Source: Solicoccozyma terricola
Lineage: Eukaryota; Basidiomycota; Tremellomycetes; Filobasidiales; Piskurozymaceae
Assembly (NCBI GenBank): GCA_001600875.1
Contig: BCLD01000014.1
Span: forward strand, 163,372-217,158
Direction: 5' to 3'
DNA: 53,787 nt
Shown: positions 1 through 10,300 of the stretch, one piece after another
Numbering within the stretch: the stretch's first letter is position 1
Layout: every line of letters begins with the position of its first letter
Made by a program: the position numbers and the translations under genes
The notes under the pieces: model-generated
What the model was told of the DNA's origin: nothing
Databases searched by the model: none
What the model saw: only the letters and a program-made list of their open reading frames with translations

Positions 1-1
1 C

Positions 2-784
2 CCCATTCAACTTCTTACGACCCCGGCTCTCCGGATCGACTCCCCATTTCCAATCCCGCCCCCAATCCGTCCCGATCTACTTTCTGTTCGACTTTCGAGG
101 ACCAACAGACTGTATTTCGGCTTCCAGTCCCCTTTTTTCTTCTTCTTCATCCCACGCTTCTCGCGGACCCCATCGGACCTCCCCCCCTCAACATCCAACT
201 TTCCATTTCTCTCAAGGGTCCCAGCTATCACCTTCCCCACCACTTCCTCACTCGCTCAAGATTTCTCTCCTGGTATTTTCGCCGTCCGTTCTCATCACGG
301 CGATTATAACAAGAACCCTAATAGGAATCTCGGCATTCGTGAGAGGGCTAAGCTCGCGTTTCTATGGCGAGCTGGATTGGTTTCTCTCTCTCTCTATCTC
401 TCTCTCTTTTTCTCGCTCTCTTTCTCGCCCTCTTCTCTTCCGTCAGCTCGGGTTTTCTTTCAACACGCAACGAGGGTTCTCTTTTTGCGTTATGATATCG
501 GTGTGGACCTTGTTCGCGCGGGAGATCGGGTAGGACGGCGGAACCTCGTCAAGACGGTAGCGTATTACCTTCCACTCTGGAAAGTCTATCCGCGATTCAC
601 ATCCTGCTATTTTGGAATCGACAAATGCAGAAGACGAATCCGACTCGGACCCATACGATATCGGCTTCCCCCAAACCCAATCACCACCACTACCGACCAC
701 GGCCTTTCCTCTCTCTCTTTCTTTTTCCCCAGCTTGCGTTTTCAAAACTTCTCATTCCCGCAAACCAAATTTATCTCGTAGTAT
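2..784 (+). CDS. possible 3' part of a gene cut by the left edge (doubtful)
   Basis: One frame stays open from base 2 to the TAG at 782-784, but it is CT-rich and half of it reads as Ser/Leu/Phe/Pro low complexity, so it may be partly leader or intron. A tidier reading splices this frame at a GTAGGA donor (531) to an AAG acceptor (585). The next segment is acidic and protein-like, with the motif AEDESDSDPYDIGF at about 620-665. The splice keeps phase, but neither reading resembles a family I know. The 275 bases that follow, up to the COX17 stop, hold nothing I can call. A non-coding stretch is equally possible. Confidence 0.2.
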
Positions 785-1059
785 AGTATTGCCAAAGCTT
801 TTCGTTCTTTTTATTGTGACCGATTGGCGAGATGTGATTCACGGATTCTCTTTTATTCTTAAACAACCTATGATATGATATCTTCTTTTTTTTTGGGGGG
901 GAAATTCCCTTTAAAACGTCGTTGTAACGATTCAAAACGCTTTATGTGCAGTGGTGTGATACGAACATGAGATACAAGTGGAAACCGAACCAAGGAAGAA
1001 AAAGAAAAAGAAAAAACGCATAACAACTACCGACTATCCTACGATCACTCTATATAAGG

Positions 1060-1556
1060 CTATACCTTGAATCCCAACCCTCTCATACACTCCCTATGCT
1101 TCTCCACCACATCTCTACATTTCTCTTGCCCCTCTGGACTAGTCGGGTCTAGGTTCGACGAGAGGAAACAATCATCTCTAGCTGATTTGGTGGTTGGGCA
1201 AGCGCAGCATCTGGTTGTGTTTGATAGGTGTGGTATGGGGTTGCGTGTTAGGTGATATCGGAGCGAGGTAAAGAGTCGGTTGGGGGGAGGGATGAGTGGA
1301 GACTTACGGTTTTATACCGGTTGGATTTAATGGATTGATTAGTTTTTCAGATGTTTGGACTTTGTTTGAAGTGGTTGAAGTGGTTGATGGAGTTGTAGGA
1401 AGGGGAGTTGGAGTTGGAGTTGAGGATGATGCTGGTGAACTGCTGGATTGCGTGCGTGCGTGCCGTGCGTGCGTGGGGAAAAGTATGGTGTTAGGATGTT
1501 GGTGGTATTAAGGATGGGAGATGAACTTACGATGAGAAGAAATCGAAGATGCCCAT
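1060..1556 (-). CDS. COX17: Cox17 copper chaperone for cytochrome c oxidase
   Basis: Exons in transcript order are 1556-1531, 1439-1308 and 1210-1060, giving 102 aa. The last exon carries the Cox17 signature: the KPCCACP copper-binding site (the CCxC motif), then ARDDCFL and EKHRECMRGLGF, which supply the paired Cx9C cysteines of the CHCH fold. From family knowledge, it carries Cu(I) in the mitochondrial intermembrane space to Sco1 and Cox11 for cytochrome oxidase assembly. The N-terminal ~50 residues form a Ser/Thr/Pro-rich extension, so the protein is longer than yeast Cox17 (about 70 aa). The start MGIFDFFSS sits in a 26-nt first exon followed by a clean GTAAGT donor. It is divergent from the BEM46-like gene, with 243 bp between the start codons. 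Confidence 0.93.
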
Positions 1557-1743
1557 GATGATTTACTGGCAGCTTGGCTTGAGATGGTGTGTTGGTGTTG
1601 TCGATAATGGATGATGATGATGTCGATGTTGCATGACCAAGTCCCCTTCTCGTTGAATCTCATAAATCACGTGATCGCTCTCTCTCGCGTGGCACACACA
1701 TTCCATCGTTCAACCGTTCATCGTTCATACCGGCGGGCTCAAG

Positions 1744-1749
1744 CAGCAG

Positions 1750-1784
<35 letters not shown>

Positions 1785-1787
1785 ACA
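1744..1787 (+). repeat. CAG/CAA trinucleotide tract before the BEM46 start
   Basis: An imperfect (CAG)n(CAA)n run ends 13 bases before the ATG at 1800. It stays in frame with that ATG without a stop, and reads as an Ala/Thr-rich stretch if translated. I treat it as 5' leader, because the nearest usable upstream ATGs (about 1611) would leave only 55 bp to the divergent COX17 start. Confidence 0.7.
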
Positions 1788-1799
1788 TCAACATCGAGC

Positions 1800-3611
1800 A
1801 TGGTCGTGTGGAAAAAAATGGCATACACTGTCCTCAAGGTACTTTCCCCTTTCTTCTACTCAATTCCTCACATGTTTTCATCGGCATACTGACCTGAATC
1901 TGGGACGACGGGTCGTACGGCGCGCTCTCTCTCTCTCTCTCTCTTCTTTCAAAGTACTCGACAGCAGCAACAGCTCTTCTGACCACCACAGCTTGCATAG
2001 CGTTGTGGTGGTATCAAACAACCTTGATCTATCCAGCTTATATACCAAATGGTGCTCGGCTCAGTAAGTGTCAACCCCCTATCTTCATCACTTCATCCCA
2101 CTCTCCACTCTCCAAGAACAGAAAAAACCAATGCGTCGAATCTTTTGCATCAGATGTCCCAACTCCATTGGAATTTGGTATACCATATGAAGATGTAACC
2201 CTCGACACCCCGGATGGACTCAAGATTAAAGCTTATTTGATGAAAGCGAGGAGTAAGAGTGCGTTGATGAGGTTGAAGGGTATGAAGGCGGAGGAAGTTC
2301 AATTGGAGGGTGATAAAAGTGATGGTTCATTTGTGAGTTTGAGAATTGGATTTCTGTATTACATCTGTATGAACAATCACCCCGCACCTCCACACCGGTA
2401 CTAATCACCTCTCTCAACTTGACGGCTCATCCACGATTTCTTTCCCAAATCCTCCCCCTCAGTGCTCAACTCGTCCTACAATCATCTACTATCACGCCAA
2501 CGCAGGTAACATGGGTCATCGAATCCCAATAGCTAAAGTGTTCTGGGAGAGTATGGGATGTAATGTTTTGATGTTGAGTTATAGAGGGTGAGTCATATAG
2601 GGAGTAGGGAGGATGTAGCCGTGGTAGAGAACTGATGTGTCGTTTGGGTGTGCACGGGAATGGGTTAGGTATGGGAAAAGTGAAGGAACTCCTTCTGAGA
2701 AAGGTGAGTGTCGACGTCGTCGTTTGAAAAAACAATCAGGCGGGGAATGATCACTTATAGATATACGATCAAATCAGGTCTTCGAATTGATGCGCAGGTG
2801 AGGGAGGGGTACCCACGATGCAATCGGTCGGGACGCTCGCGACGACGAAGACGGTTACTGAACATTTTCACAAACGGATAGACCGCGTTGGACTATATAA
2901 CAAATCATCCATTGCTCGGCAAGACCAAGATCGTCGTGAGTTCCGCCTGCCGGGGGGGAGCGGGGGAGCGGGGCGAAAGGTCATTTCTGACGGTGAAATG
3001 AGCATGTTTTTGTTTTTTGGGAGTCCAGGTGTATGGACAAAGTATTGGTGGTTGTGTTTCAATCGACGTCGCCAGTCGAAACACATCAACAGTAAGTTTG
3101 GTCCGTCCCCCCCCCGGGACCCCCCTTCGATGACAAAACCTCCCATCTTCCTAGATCTCTGGAATCATCATTGAAAACTCCCCACTCTCACTACCCACCT
3201 TAATCCCACTGATCATCCCGTACCTCCGTCCATTCCTATACATCCCCCACCTACTCACCGAGAAATGGGACGCTCATCTCGTGTTACCAAAACTATCTGA
3301 ACAAGTGGCTGTATTAGGTCTTGTTGGAGGGAAAGATGAATTGGTAGTTGATGGTCAAATGGAGGGGATAAGGAGGTTGTTGAAAGGCGGGAGAGTCAGA
3401 TGGAAGGTTTTTGAAAATGGAACACATAGTGAGTGGATCGTGGGTCGGGGAAAAAAAATGCGAGTAAAAGAGAGATCACGAGGGGTTAATAGAGAGTGAA
3501 CTGGGGGGGGTTTGGCTAGATGATACATTCGCTCAACCTGGGTATTTTCAAACGATTGCGGATTTTATGGAGCAGGAGATTATCAATGGTCCGAAGAGGG
3601 AGGATATGTAG
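1800..3611 (+). CDS. bem46: BEM46/ABHD13-type membrane-anchored alpha/beta hydrolase
   Basis: Ten exons give 329 aa in one frame: 1800-1838, 1955-2063, 2154-2332, 2463-2587, 2669-2703, 2778-2797, 2882-2935, 3029-3091, 3155-3428, 3520-3611. A single N-terminal hydrophobic segment (about residues 16-32) anchors the protein. Next come IPYEDVTLDTPDG, the YYHANAGNMGHR loop, the nucleophile elbow GQSIGG, the acid in GGKDELV, and the catalytic His in NGTHNDTF, so the Ser-Asp-His triad is complete. Bem46 proteins are eukaryote-wide serine hydrolases of the ER and plasma membrane, linked to polarity and germination in fungi; the substrate is not known from sequence. Introns 7 and 10 contain G- or C-runs. 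The clustering of tiny exons (20 and 35 nt) is normal for this genome. Confidence 0.93.
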
Positions 3612-3763
3612 ATGAGGACCGGGAGGAATGTTTAGAAATGCGGCGTCTCGTTTGAAATGCGTGTCCAATCAGTTTGATTTGGATGTTGGGAGGGAAACGG
3701 GGAAAATGACTTGCATATGGTCAGCGTGGTATAAACATTCCAAGGGTCTCTTCAGCCAGAGCG

Positions 3764-3873
3764 GGCTTGCTAGCTCAGTCGGTAGAGCATTCGACTTTTA
3801 TGACTTCGTGTCCTTTGACATGTCTAACAATAAAACCATCGAAAGCGGGCGGGTTCGAGCCCCGCGTAGGCCT
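3764..3873 (+). tRNA. tRNA-Lys(TTT) with a 37-nt intron
   Basis: The cloverleaf can be folded by hand. The acceptor stem GGCTTGC pairs with GTAGGCC using two wobble pairs. The D arm is GCTC/GAGC. The anticodon stem TTCGA/TCGAA encloses loop CTTTTA plus A38, with anticodon TTT at 3797-3799. The T arm is GCGGG-TTCGAGC-CCCGC. The intron sits at the canonical place after position 37 (3801-3837). Mature length is 73 nt. A T6 run at 3876-3881 is a good Pol III terminator. The discriminator base reads T, which is unusual for tRNA-Lys. The gene lies between BEM46 and TMA16. Confidence 0.88.
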
Positions 3874-4047
3874 AGTTTTTTGTGCTTTTCCGCCTTTTTC
3901 CCTTTTTAGTGGCGACCCCGCCGGTGCTACTGGGCCGAAGATGCTAAAATCCAAATATTTTGAACGAGAAGAGAGCAACATCCATCTACATTTTATTTCT
4001 CTCTTTCTTTTTTCCCTCTTTTCTGCCATCAACCCCGTCAACCTACA

Positions 4048-4931
4048 ATGCCCAACAATAAACGAAAGACCGCAAAGACCGTCAAGGGGAAAGATGCCGT
4101 CCATCCAGCTTCTCGTAAGGCAGGTCAATTGGATCGAATTCAGCTCCGAGCTGTGAAGTTACAGAGAGCAGCGAGTAAGCGACGAGGGGATGTTGGTTCA
4201 AAGTGTAGGTCGATCCCTCTCTCTATATTGGGTTGGGACCTCCCTACTTCGTATTGCTGATCGGTTTGAATCCCTCGCAAACAGTCGCCAGACCATCGTT
4301 CTTCCTTTCATCCATCTCATCACCCCTTCCTATCTCGCTCGAATCACTGAGAGCATTCATCACGGACGTGTACCTCGCTAGACATGACGATGAGATTGCC
4401 AGACTTGAATCAACGAGGAGAGCTGGTCAGGCGAAGAAGACTGCGCAGATTGATTTGATTGAACAGAGGAGGAGGGAGTGGGCGGAGTGGGATACGGGAT
4501 TCGGTGGGTGTTGAAAACGACCCCGATGGGTGGTTCTCTTTTTTGTTGGCGGGGGATCGAGGCAAAGTTTCCTAACGAGTTATTATAACTTGTTATCCCT
4601 TTTATACAGAGGTATTGGATCTGACTCATACCGGAACGACACGTCTGCTTTGGAGATGGCAACAACAAGATACGCCAATTCATCAATCTAATCTGCACCT
4701 TCTTCGGTACGTTCTGCGTTCTTTCGTTGCCTGGCGCCCAATTGACATATGCGTTCCATTCCTATCAACAGCATGGTCCGCTTGACATCATCTGATCCGA
4801 CCGGGATGACACTGGTACGACAAGGTCAAACAGATAAAATGGGATTGGATCAGACTACTTTGTTACCTGGGGAAGCCGAAGCTGAGGTTGTAGTGTGGAC
4901 CGATGGTAAAGAAGTCGAGATGAAGGAATAG
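4048..4931 (+). CDS. TMA16: Tma16, 60S ribosome assembly factor
   Basis: Four exons give 210 aa: 4048-4204, 4285-4503, 4610-4706, 4772-4931. The N-terminus is lysine-rich and has the family signature VHPASRKAGQLDR. The middle helix region is LRAFITDVYLARHDDEIARL, followed by the basic linker RRAGQAKK. After the third splice comes the conserved GFEVLDLT, then the tryptophan-rich LLWRWQQQD. This order matches yeast Tma16 and human TMA16, which bind pre-60S particles in the nucleus. The acidic tail (EVVVWTDGKEVEM) is less conserved. The downstream gap contains a G11 run. The start ATG is the first in the transcript and all splice phases agree. Confidence 0.9.
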
Positions 4932-5306
4932 ATTGGGGGGGGGGGGGGTAACCGAGTGGTATGGGAAGCTGGAAGGCGCGGCTGGAAGGAGGTGAACATA
5001 GAGGTGCGGGCATAGGGGAGCGTGTATTTTCTGGTTTGTTGTAATGACATGGATGGTGGTGGAGTCTGATTGTTTGCGACTACGACTGGCCACCTACCCT
5101 CCCTGATTGCTCCTTGCTGCTCCTTGCTGTCCCCCTGCTGACCACCCTCCCCTCACCACCACCATTTCCCAAAAATCGGTGACAACCTCCTCACGTGACC
5201 TTGTCATCGATTTTTGTTCAAACGTCGTCTCAACTCGACCGCTCTGGATGCATGCAACAGACCGGTGTCCTCGTCGTCTCCGTCGTCTACCAAATCATCA
5301 TCCACC

Positions 5307-7062
5307 ATGGCAAAACGTACATCGGAAGTCGCGGATCTCCCGTCTCCTGCATCCAAACAGACCACTGCAGACCGCAATCCAGCAAAAAATGGGGATATCC
5401 CAGAAGAGGACGAAGGAATGGGAGAGTTCGAGGACAAGTGGGAAGATGAGATGGAAAGCGACGAGGAAGTCGTTGAAGGTGATGGAGACGATGAGGAAGA
5501 GGGTATGGAGGACGTTGGGAATGGTGATGGTGAGTCGAACACAACCCACATTTTAAACTCCTCCCCGTCCAACTTACAACCACCCTTGACCTCACCAACA
5601 CACAGCTATCAGATTCTCCGACAACATCCTCCCAGCTCCTGAAGACGAAGATAACGACCGAAACTCCCCAGCTCCCCAGGTATATCTCCCTACCTCCCGT
5701 CCCCTCGCTGCTGATGAGATTCTCGAACCCGACAACTCTGTCTACCTTGCTCTTCATCAACTCTCATACAACTGGCCTTGTCTCTCCTTCGATGTCCTCC
5801 GGGATTCCGGTGGTTGGGAAAGATCAAAGTTCCCTCACACGGCGTGGGTCGTAGCTGGTACACAAGCGGGAGAGGAATCGACTGCTCCTGGTTCCAAAGC
5901 CAAGGATGAGATCGTCGTCATGAGATGGGGAGGACTCAGCAAGACACAAAAAGACGGAGACGATTCAGATGATGATGAGGATGAGGACGATCCAGATGAG
6001 GTAGATGAAGATGCTCATTTAGAGTATTTGACTATCCCTCATGTCGGTTCCGTTAATCGGATACGAGCCCAACCTATGGCACCGTCCCCCGAGTTGTTGC
6101 CACCTCCTTCAACGCCTTACCATGTCGCATCTTGGTCCGAGACCGGCAAGGTCCACGTTTGGGATATTAGACCGTTGATGGAACAACTAGACTCACCTGC
6201 TACCGCTCAATCACGAACGGAGAAGAGTCGTCGTCCCGTCTACACTGTAATGAATCACGGACGTTCAGAAGGTTTCGCTCTCGATTGGGCTATGGGTTCT
6301 TCAACCTCGGATCTTCGTTTGCTAACCGGTGATGTCGCATCACAAATCTACCTCACTACTACAACTCAAACTGGATTCGAAACACAAGCCAAACCATTCC
6401 TATCCCATACATCTTCCATCGAGGATCTTCAATGGAGTCCCTCCGAACCTACCGTATTCGCATCATGTTCCGCGGATAGGAGTCTGAGAGTGTGGGACGT
6501 CAGGGTGAAGAATAGAAAATCCGTGGTCGCCCTCGAGCAAAGTCATGAACAGGACGTAAATGTGATCTCATGGAATAAAACCGTGGAGTATCTATTGGTC
6601 AGTGGTGGTGATGAGGGAGGGCTGAAGGTCTGGGATCTGCGGAATTTCAAGTCGAGGTGAGTGGGCATGTTCGATGTGCGAGCCAATGGTGCATTGAACT
6701 GAATGGCCTAAATTCAATCAACTTCGCTTAGCACCGGCGTCAAACCATCTCCAGTCGCTCAGTTCGACTGGCACAAATCACCCATCACCTCTGTCGAATG
6801 GCACCCATCCGATTCATCAGTCTTCGCTGCCGCCTCCGCAGACGACTCTGTCACACTTTGGGATCTCGCCGTGGAAGCTGACGATGACGAGGCAGCTACA
6901 AGGGCCATCTCTGAGCAAGGTATCACCGTTCCACCTCAACTCCTCTTCGTTCATCAAGGCCAGAAAGACGTCAAGGAGGTACATTGGCATCCTCAGATCC
7001 CAGGAATGGTATGCAGTACCGCTGGTGATGGTTTCAATGCCTTCAAGACCATCAGCGTTTGA
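5307..7062 (+). CDS. RRB1: Rrb1/GRWD1 WD-repeat chaperone of ribosomal protein L3
   Basis: Exons 5307-5529, 5606-6656 and 6732-7062 give 534 aa. The N-terminal ~75 residues are highly acidic. The conserved entry segment [20 protein letters not shown] is diagnostic of the Rrb1/GRWD1 and RbAp48-like N-terminal helix. A second acid loop (about residues 220-245) precedes the propeller. Clear WD blades end in [22 protein letters not shown] and VTLWDLA, and the C-terminus is [15 protein letters not shown]. Rrb1 is an essential nuclear protein that chaperones Rpl3 into 60S precursors. The ATG lies in a good context (CCACCATGG). The 295 bp after the stop, shared with the converging RRM gene, contains a C13 run and no gene. 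Confidence 0.93.
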
Positions 7063-7357
7063 TAGAGGGACTAAGAGGTCGGCGTGTTTGCTTTGTATGT
7101 TTGAAGGTGATACGATAATGATATGCATGATGACAATAGTAGAGCGAACTTCCCCCCCCCCCCCGCCCCGGGGGCCCGCGGACCTCGTCTACATGAAGCT
7201 CGTACAATGCTGGGAAAACATAACAAATTGATGCGATTGATGCGGTCGCAATGAGGAAATCAAACAAATTTTGGTGGAAATGACAAGGTGGTTGCAGTAG
7301 AAATAAATCAAAAGGTGAAGGCTGGTTGTGGGAGTTGAGGAGTGTGGACACGATCAT

Positions 7358-10300
7358 CTACTTTTGAGGAGTGGCAGAAGCTGTCTGATTGCTGTTGTAG
7401 GCGATTCGCCTGCCGCTCGTACTACTTTGAGCGCCAGGGTCGACTCTGAGCTGCTGATTCTGAACGTCGAGTTGCAGCGGGTACGGATAAACAACTGGCG
7501 GCTGCGGCTGATGCTGTCCCTTGAACCCCTCCATTGCAGGTTGACTGTTCAGTGGGTACATCTGAGCGACGTTCGAAGGGCTGCTTGTGTACCTCAATGT
7601 TTTATTGGATGCCTGGCGATTGGAGTGATGTCCATACGTTGAGCCACCTCGAGAACGCAGAGCGGAAGAGCTACCTCTGGGGTGCTTGTACGGTGAATGC
7701 ACCGGCGCCTGCTGGTACTCCTCGGATGGCTGTCCAGGGACCCCCAAACCGTACAATGCAGCATGACTTCCAGGTCGCATGATGCTTTGCAGTGGAGAAT
7801 GGGCGAAGGATTGAGCGGGAGACAACACTGAGAGATCGACCTGAGGCTGCTCAAAACCTTGATACGTCGAGGCATACCCCATGGGCGGATGCTCGAAGGA
7901 ACCATAGAATGGAGGAAAGTCCCCCCCAGCATCGTAATGGAGATAGGAGCTGCCGATGACCGGCGCGCCGAAGAGGTTGATGTCCGTCTCCGACGCTTGA
8001 CTCTCCGAAGATGGTGGGTTCGGCACATCCTGGTAGAAACTTCCGGGCGGGCCGTGCTGCAGGGTGGAAGATTGAGCACCGATTGTCGCTTCGATAGGAG
8101 GCAACTTGCGCTCTGCCTTGAGCGGCGAGTGACCTCCCGAGCTGAGGGGCAACAAAGTGACCGGATTTGACTTGTCCTCGACGAATTCCTCCTTGTCATC
8201 AGGGATTTTGTTTTCCTTGCGGTACTGAGTGAGCTCGTCCGAGTCGTACACCGCAACGAGGCCTTGCGGGCCTTGAAGGTATGAGAGCGGCTGCAAGCTC
8301 GACTTGTTGTTGCCGTTATCCGGCGATGTCTCCTTCTCAGTCGGTGTTGACACAGTTGGCGAGCGAAGGTTGCTTAGGCTCGGTCGATTACCTGGAATCC
8401 TAGGAGCCGTCGATGCGGTGACTGGTGCAGTGGTGGCGGAAGGAGTGGACGAATGAGCGCTGTTCGGGTGAGGGGGGATGACACCGAAGTAGGGCGGAAA
8501 GAGATTTGGCGCTCCTCCAGCTGGTGTAGTAGGGAATTGATCACCTGGTATGTAAGGCATCGGATAAGGAATGGGCTGAGTGCATGGGCATCGTCAGTGA
8601 CAGCATCTTCTGCCACACTCAGCAGGATTTAACTCACCATCGGCCAATAATATGGCATGTAGCCGGGCATTCCTCCCAATGGGGCAACACTGAGGGGATC
8701 TGCGGGATAGACCAGACTGTTCGGTTGCTGGACCTGGTCGGTGGACGCAGGCTTGGAAGCTATCACCATCGCTTCTTCCGTAGTCGGGACGGGAGCCACA
8801 TCTTCTGCCACCGATGGGCTAGCCTTCTCCCGAACGATAAGCAGGTCAGGTGAAATCAGCTCATGAGCCGAAGGCGACAGGTCTATCGATGGCTGCCTCT
8901 TGAGCCCTGGGCTGCCTGGATCGCTTAGCGCTCGGCGCCTAGAAGCAGAACGCACGAAAGAAACCTTTTTGTGAAGATCTCGCGCTTGCAGCGGTAGGGC
9001 TGAGATTGTGCCGGAAGACAGAGACGTGGCATCGTTGGAAGACGATACCATCGCGGAAGGCGAGAGCTTGGACTCGGTGGAGGTCTCCGGGGCAGTCGGA
9101 GCAGGTGGCGCTTTCGAAATCTCCACAATTATACGTGAGCCAGACGCAGTGGAGCGATTCTTATTGTTACCTGGCAGAACGACTTGAGAGCGAGTGATTG
9201 GAGGCGAAGGGGTCGTCTGTGGGTAGTGGTTCTTTCAGTTTTCCAGAGATACAACCGACTACCAGTGCAAAAACCTACCATGGGTTCATCCCCTCCCCTG
9301 AGAAAATTCCATCGAGACGTTGCTCGTTGCACTCGTCCATTCACAACTCGACCGTTCTCAGCAGCAATTGCGAGCTTGGTGGCAACATAGGAGGAAAAAG
9401 AGACCGAGCATATCGCCTCCTCTCCATTCTTCTGCAGCGAAAACTCCAACTTGGTCTGAGGAAGTGAACATGTTTTGATCGGCAATCTAATAGGCGAGTG
9501 GGAGCCTGGAGCACTCACTATTCTCCCATATCCTCGACAACGCTCTCTCACGCTGTCCAGCGTCTCCACGTCGGTGTCCAAACCAGTCAACACCATCGTG
9601 AGCCGTTCTTGGACTTGATCTGCGATACCTGATCGCTCCCGCTCTGCGGCCGAGAATGCCTCGAGAGGAGGATCTCCATGTTCGTCGTTGTTGGCGGTGG
9701 ATGGAGGTGCCGTATCAAGCACAGCGGAAGTCACACCTCTGAGACCGTGAGTGGAAGTAGTCAAGCCCAGCTTGTTGCGTCTCCCATTTTTGGTCTGAGG
9801 AATCGGATGCGAGAGGACTATTTCGGGGCTGAGAGTTGAGTTGGGATCCCCAAAGACTAGTGGGGATGATTGTGTTGGCGAAGCAGTATCTTGGGCTGTA
9901 GTTTCTTCAAACGACTCCTCCTCGACTCTTTGTTCATTCGGATGATCTACAGAAGATGTATTAGAGTGGGTCAGGTCCACCTCGATGTCTTCCGTAGCGT
10001 CTTTCAAGTGACCTGCCGGCCCTAGTCGAGAATGCTCGGTTGGTATCCCCGCTGTTTTGTCCATTTCACTTGCAGCAAACGAGGACTCGGTCCGATTTGC
10101 TTGCCTGGGCAGGGCAGGAAAGTCTTCCCTGAGGCCGTCTGACATGGGTGGCTTGCACGAAACCGTACGGGCATCATTGCTGCCTCTGAAGGAGTCTGCT
10201 CGAGGCGGCGCAGAGTCGGGAATATCCCTGCTACCGGCTGCCAGGCTATTCTTCGGAGAAGGAGAGGACTCTGTCTCCTTTTCGGATGCCCACCATACGA

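Noticed and set aside
7140..7160. C-rich run with CCCCGGGGGCCC as a terminator or regulatory site
   Set aside because: It is one of many homopolymer tracts in this genome and has no supporting context.
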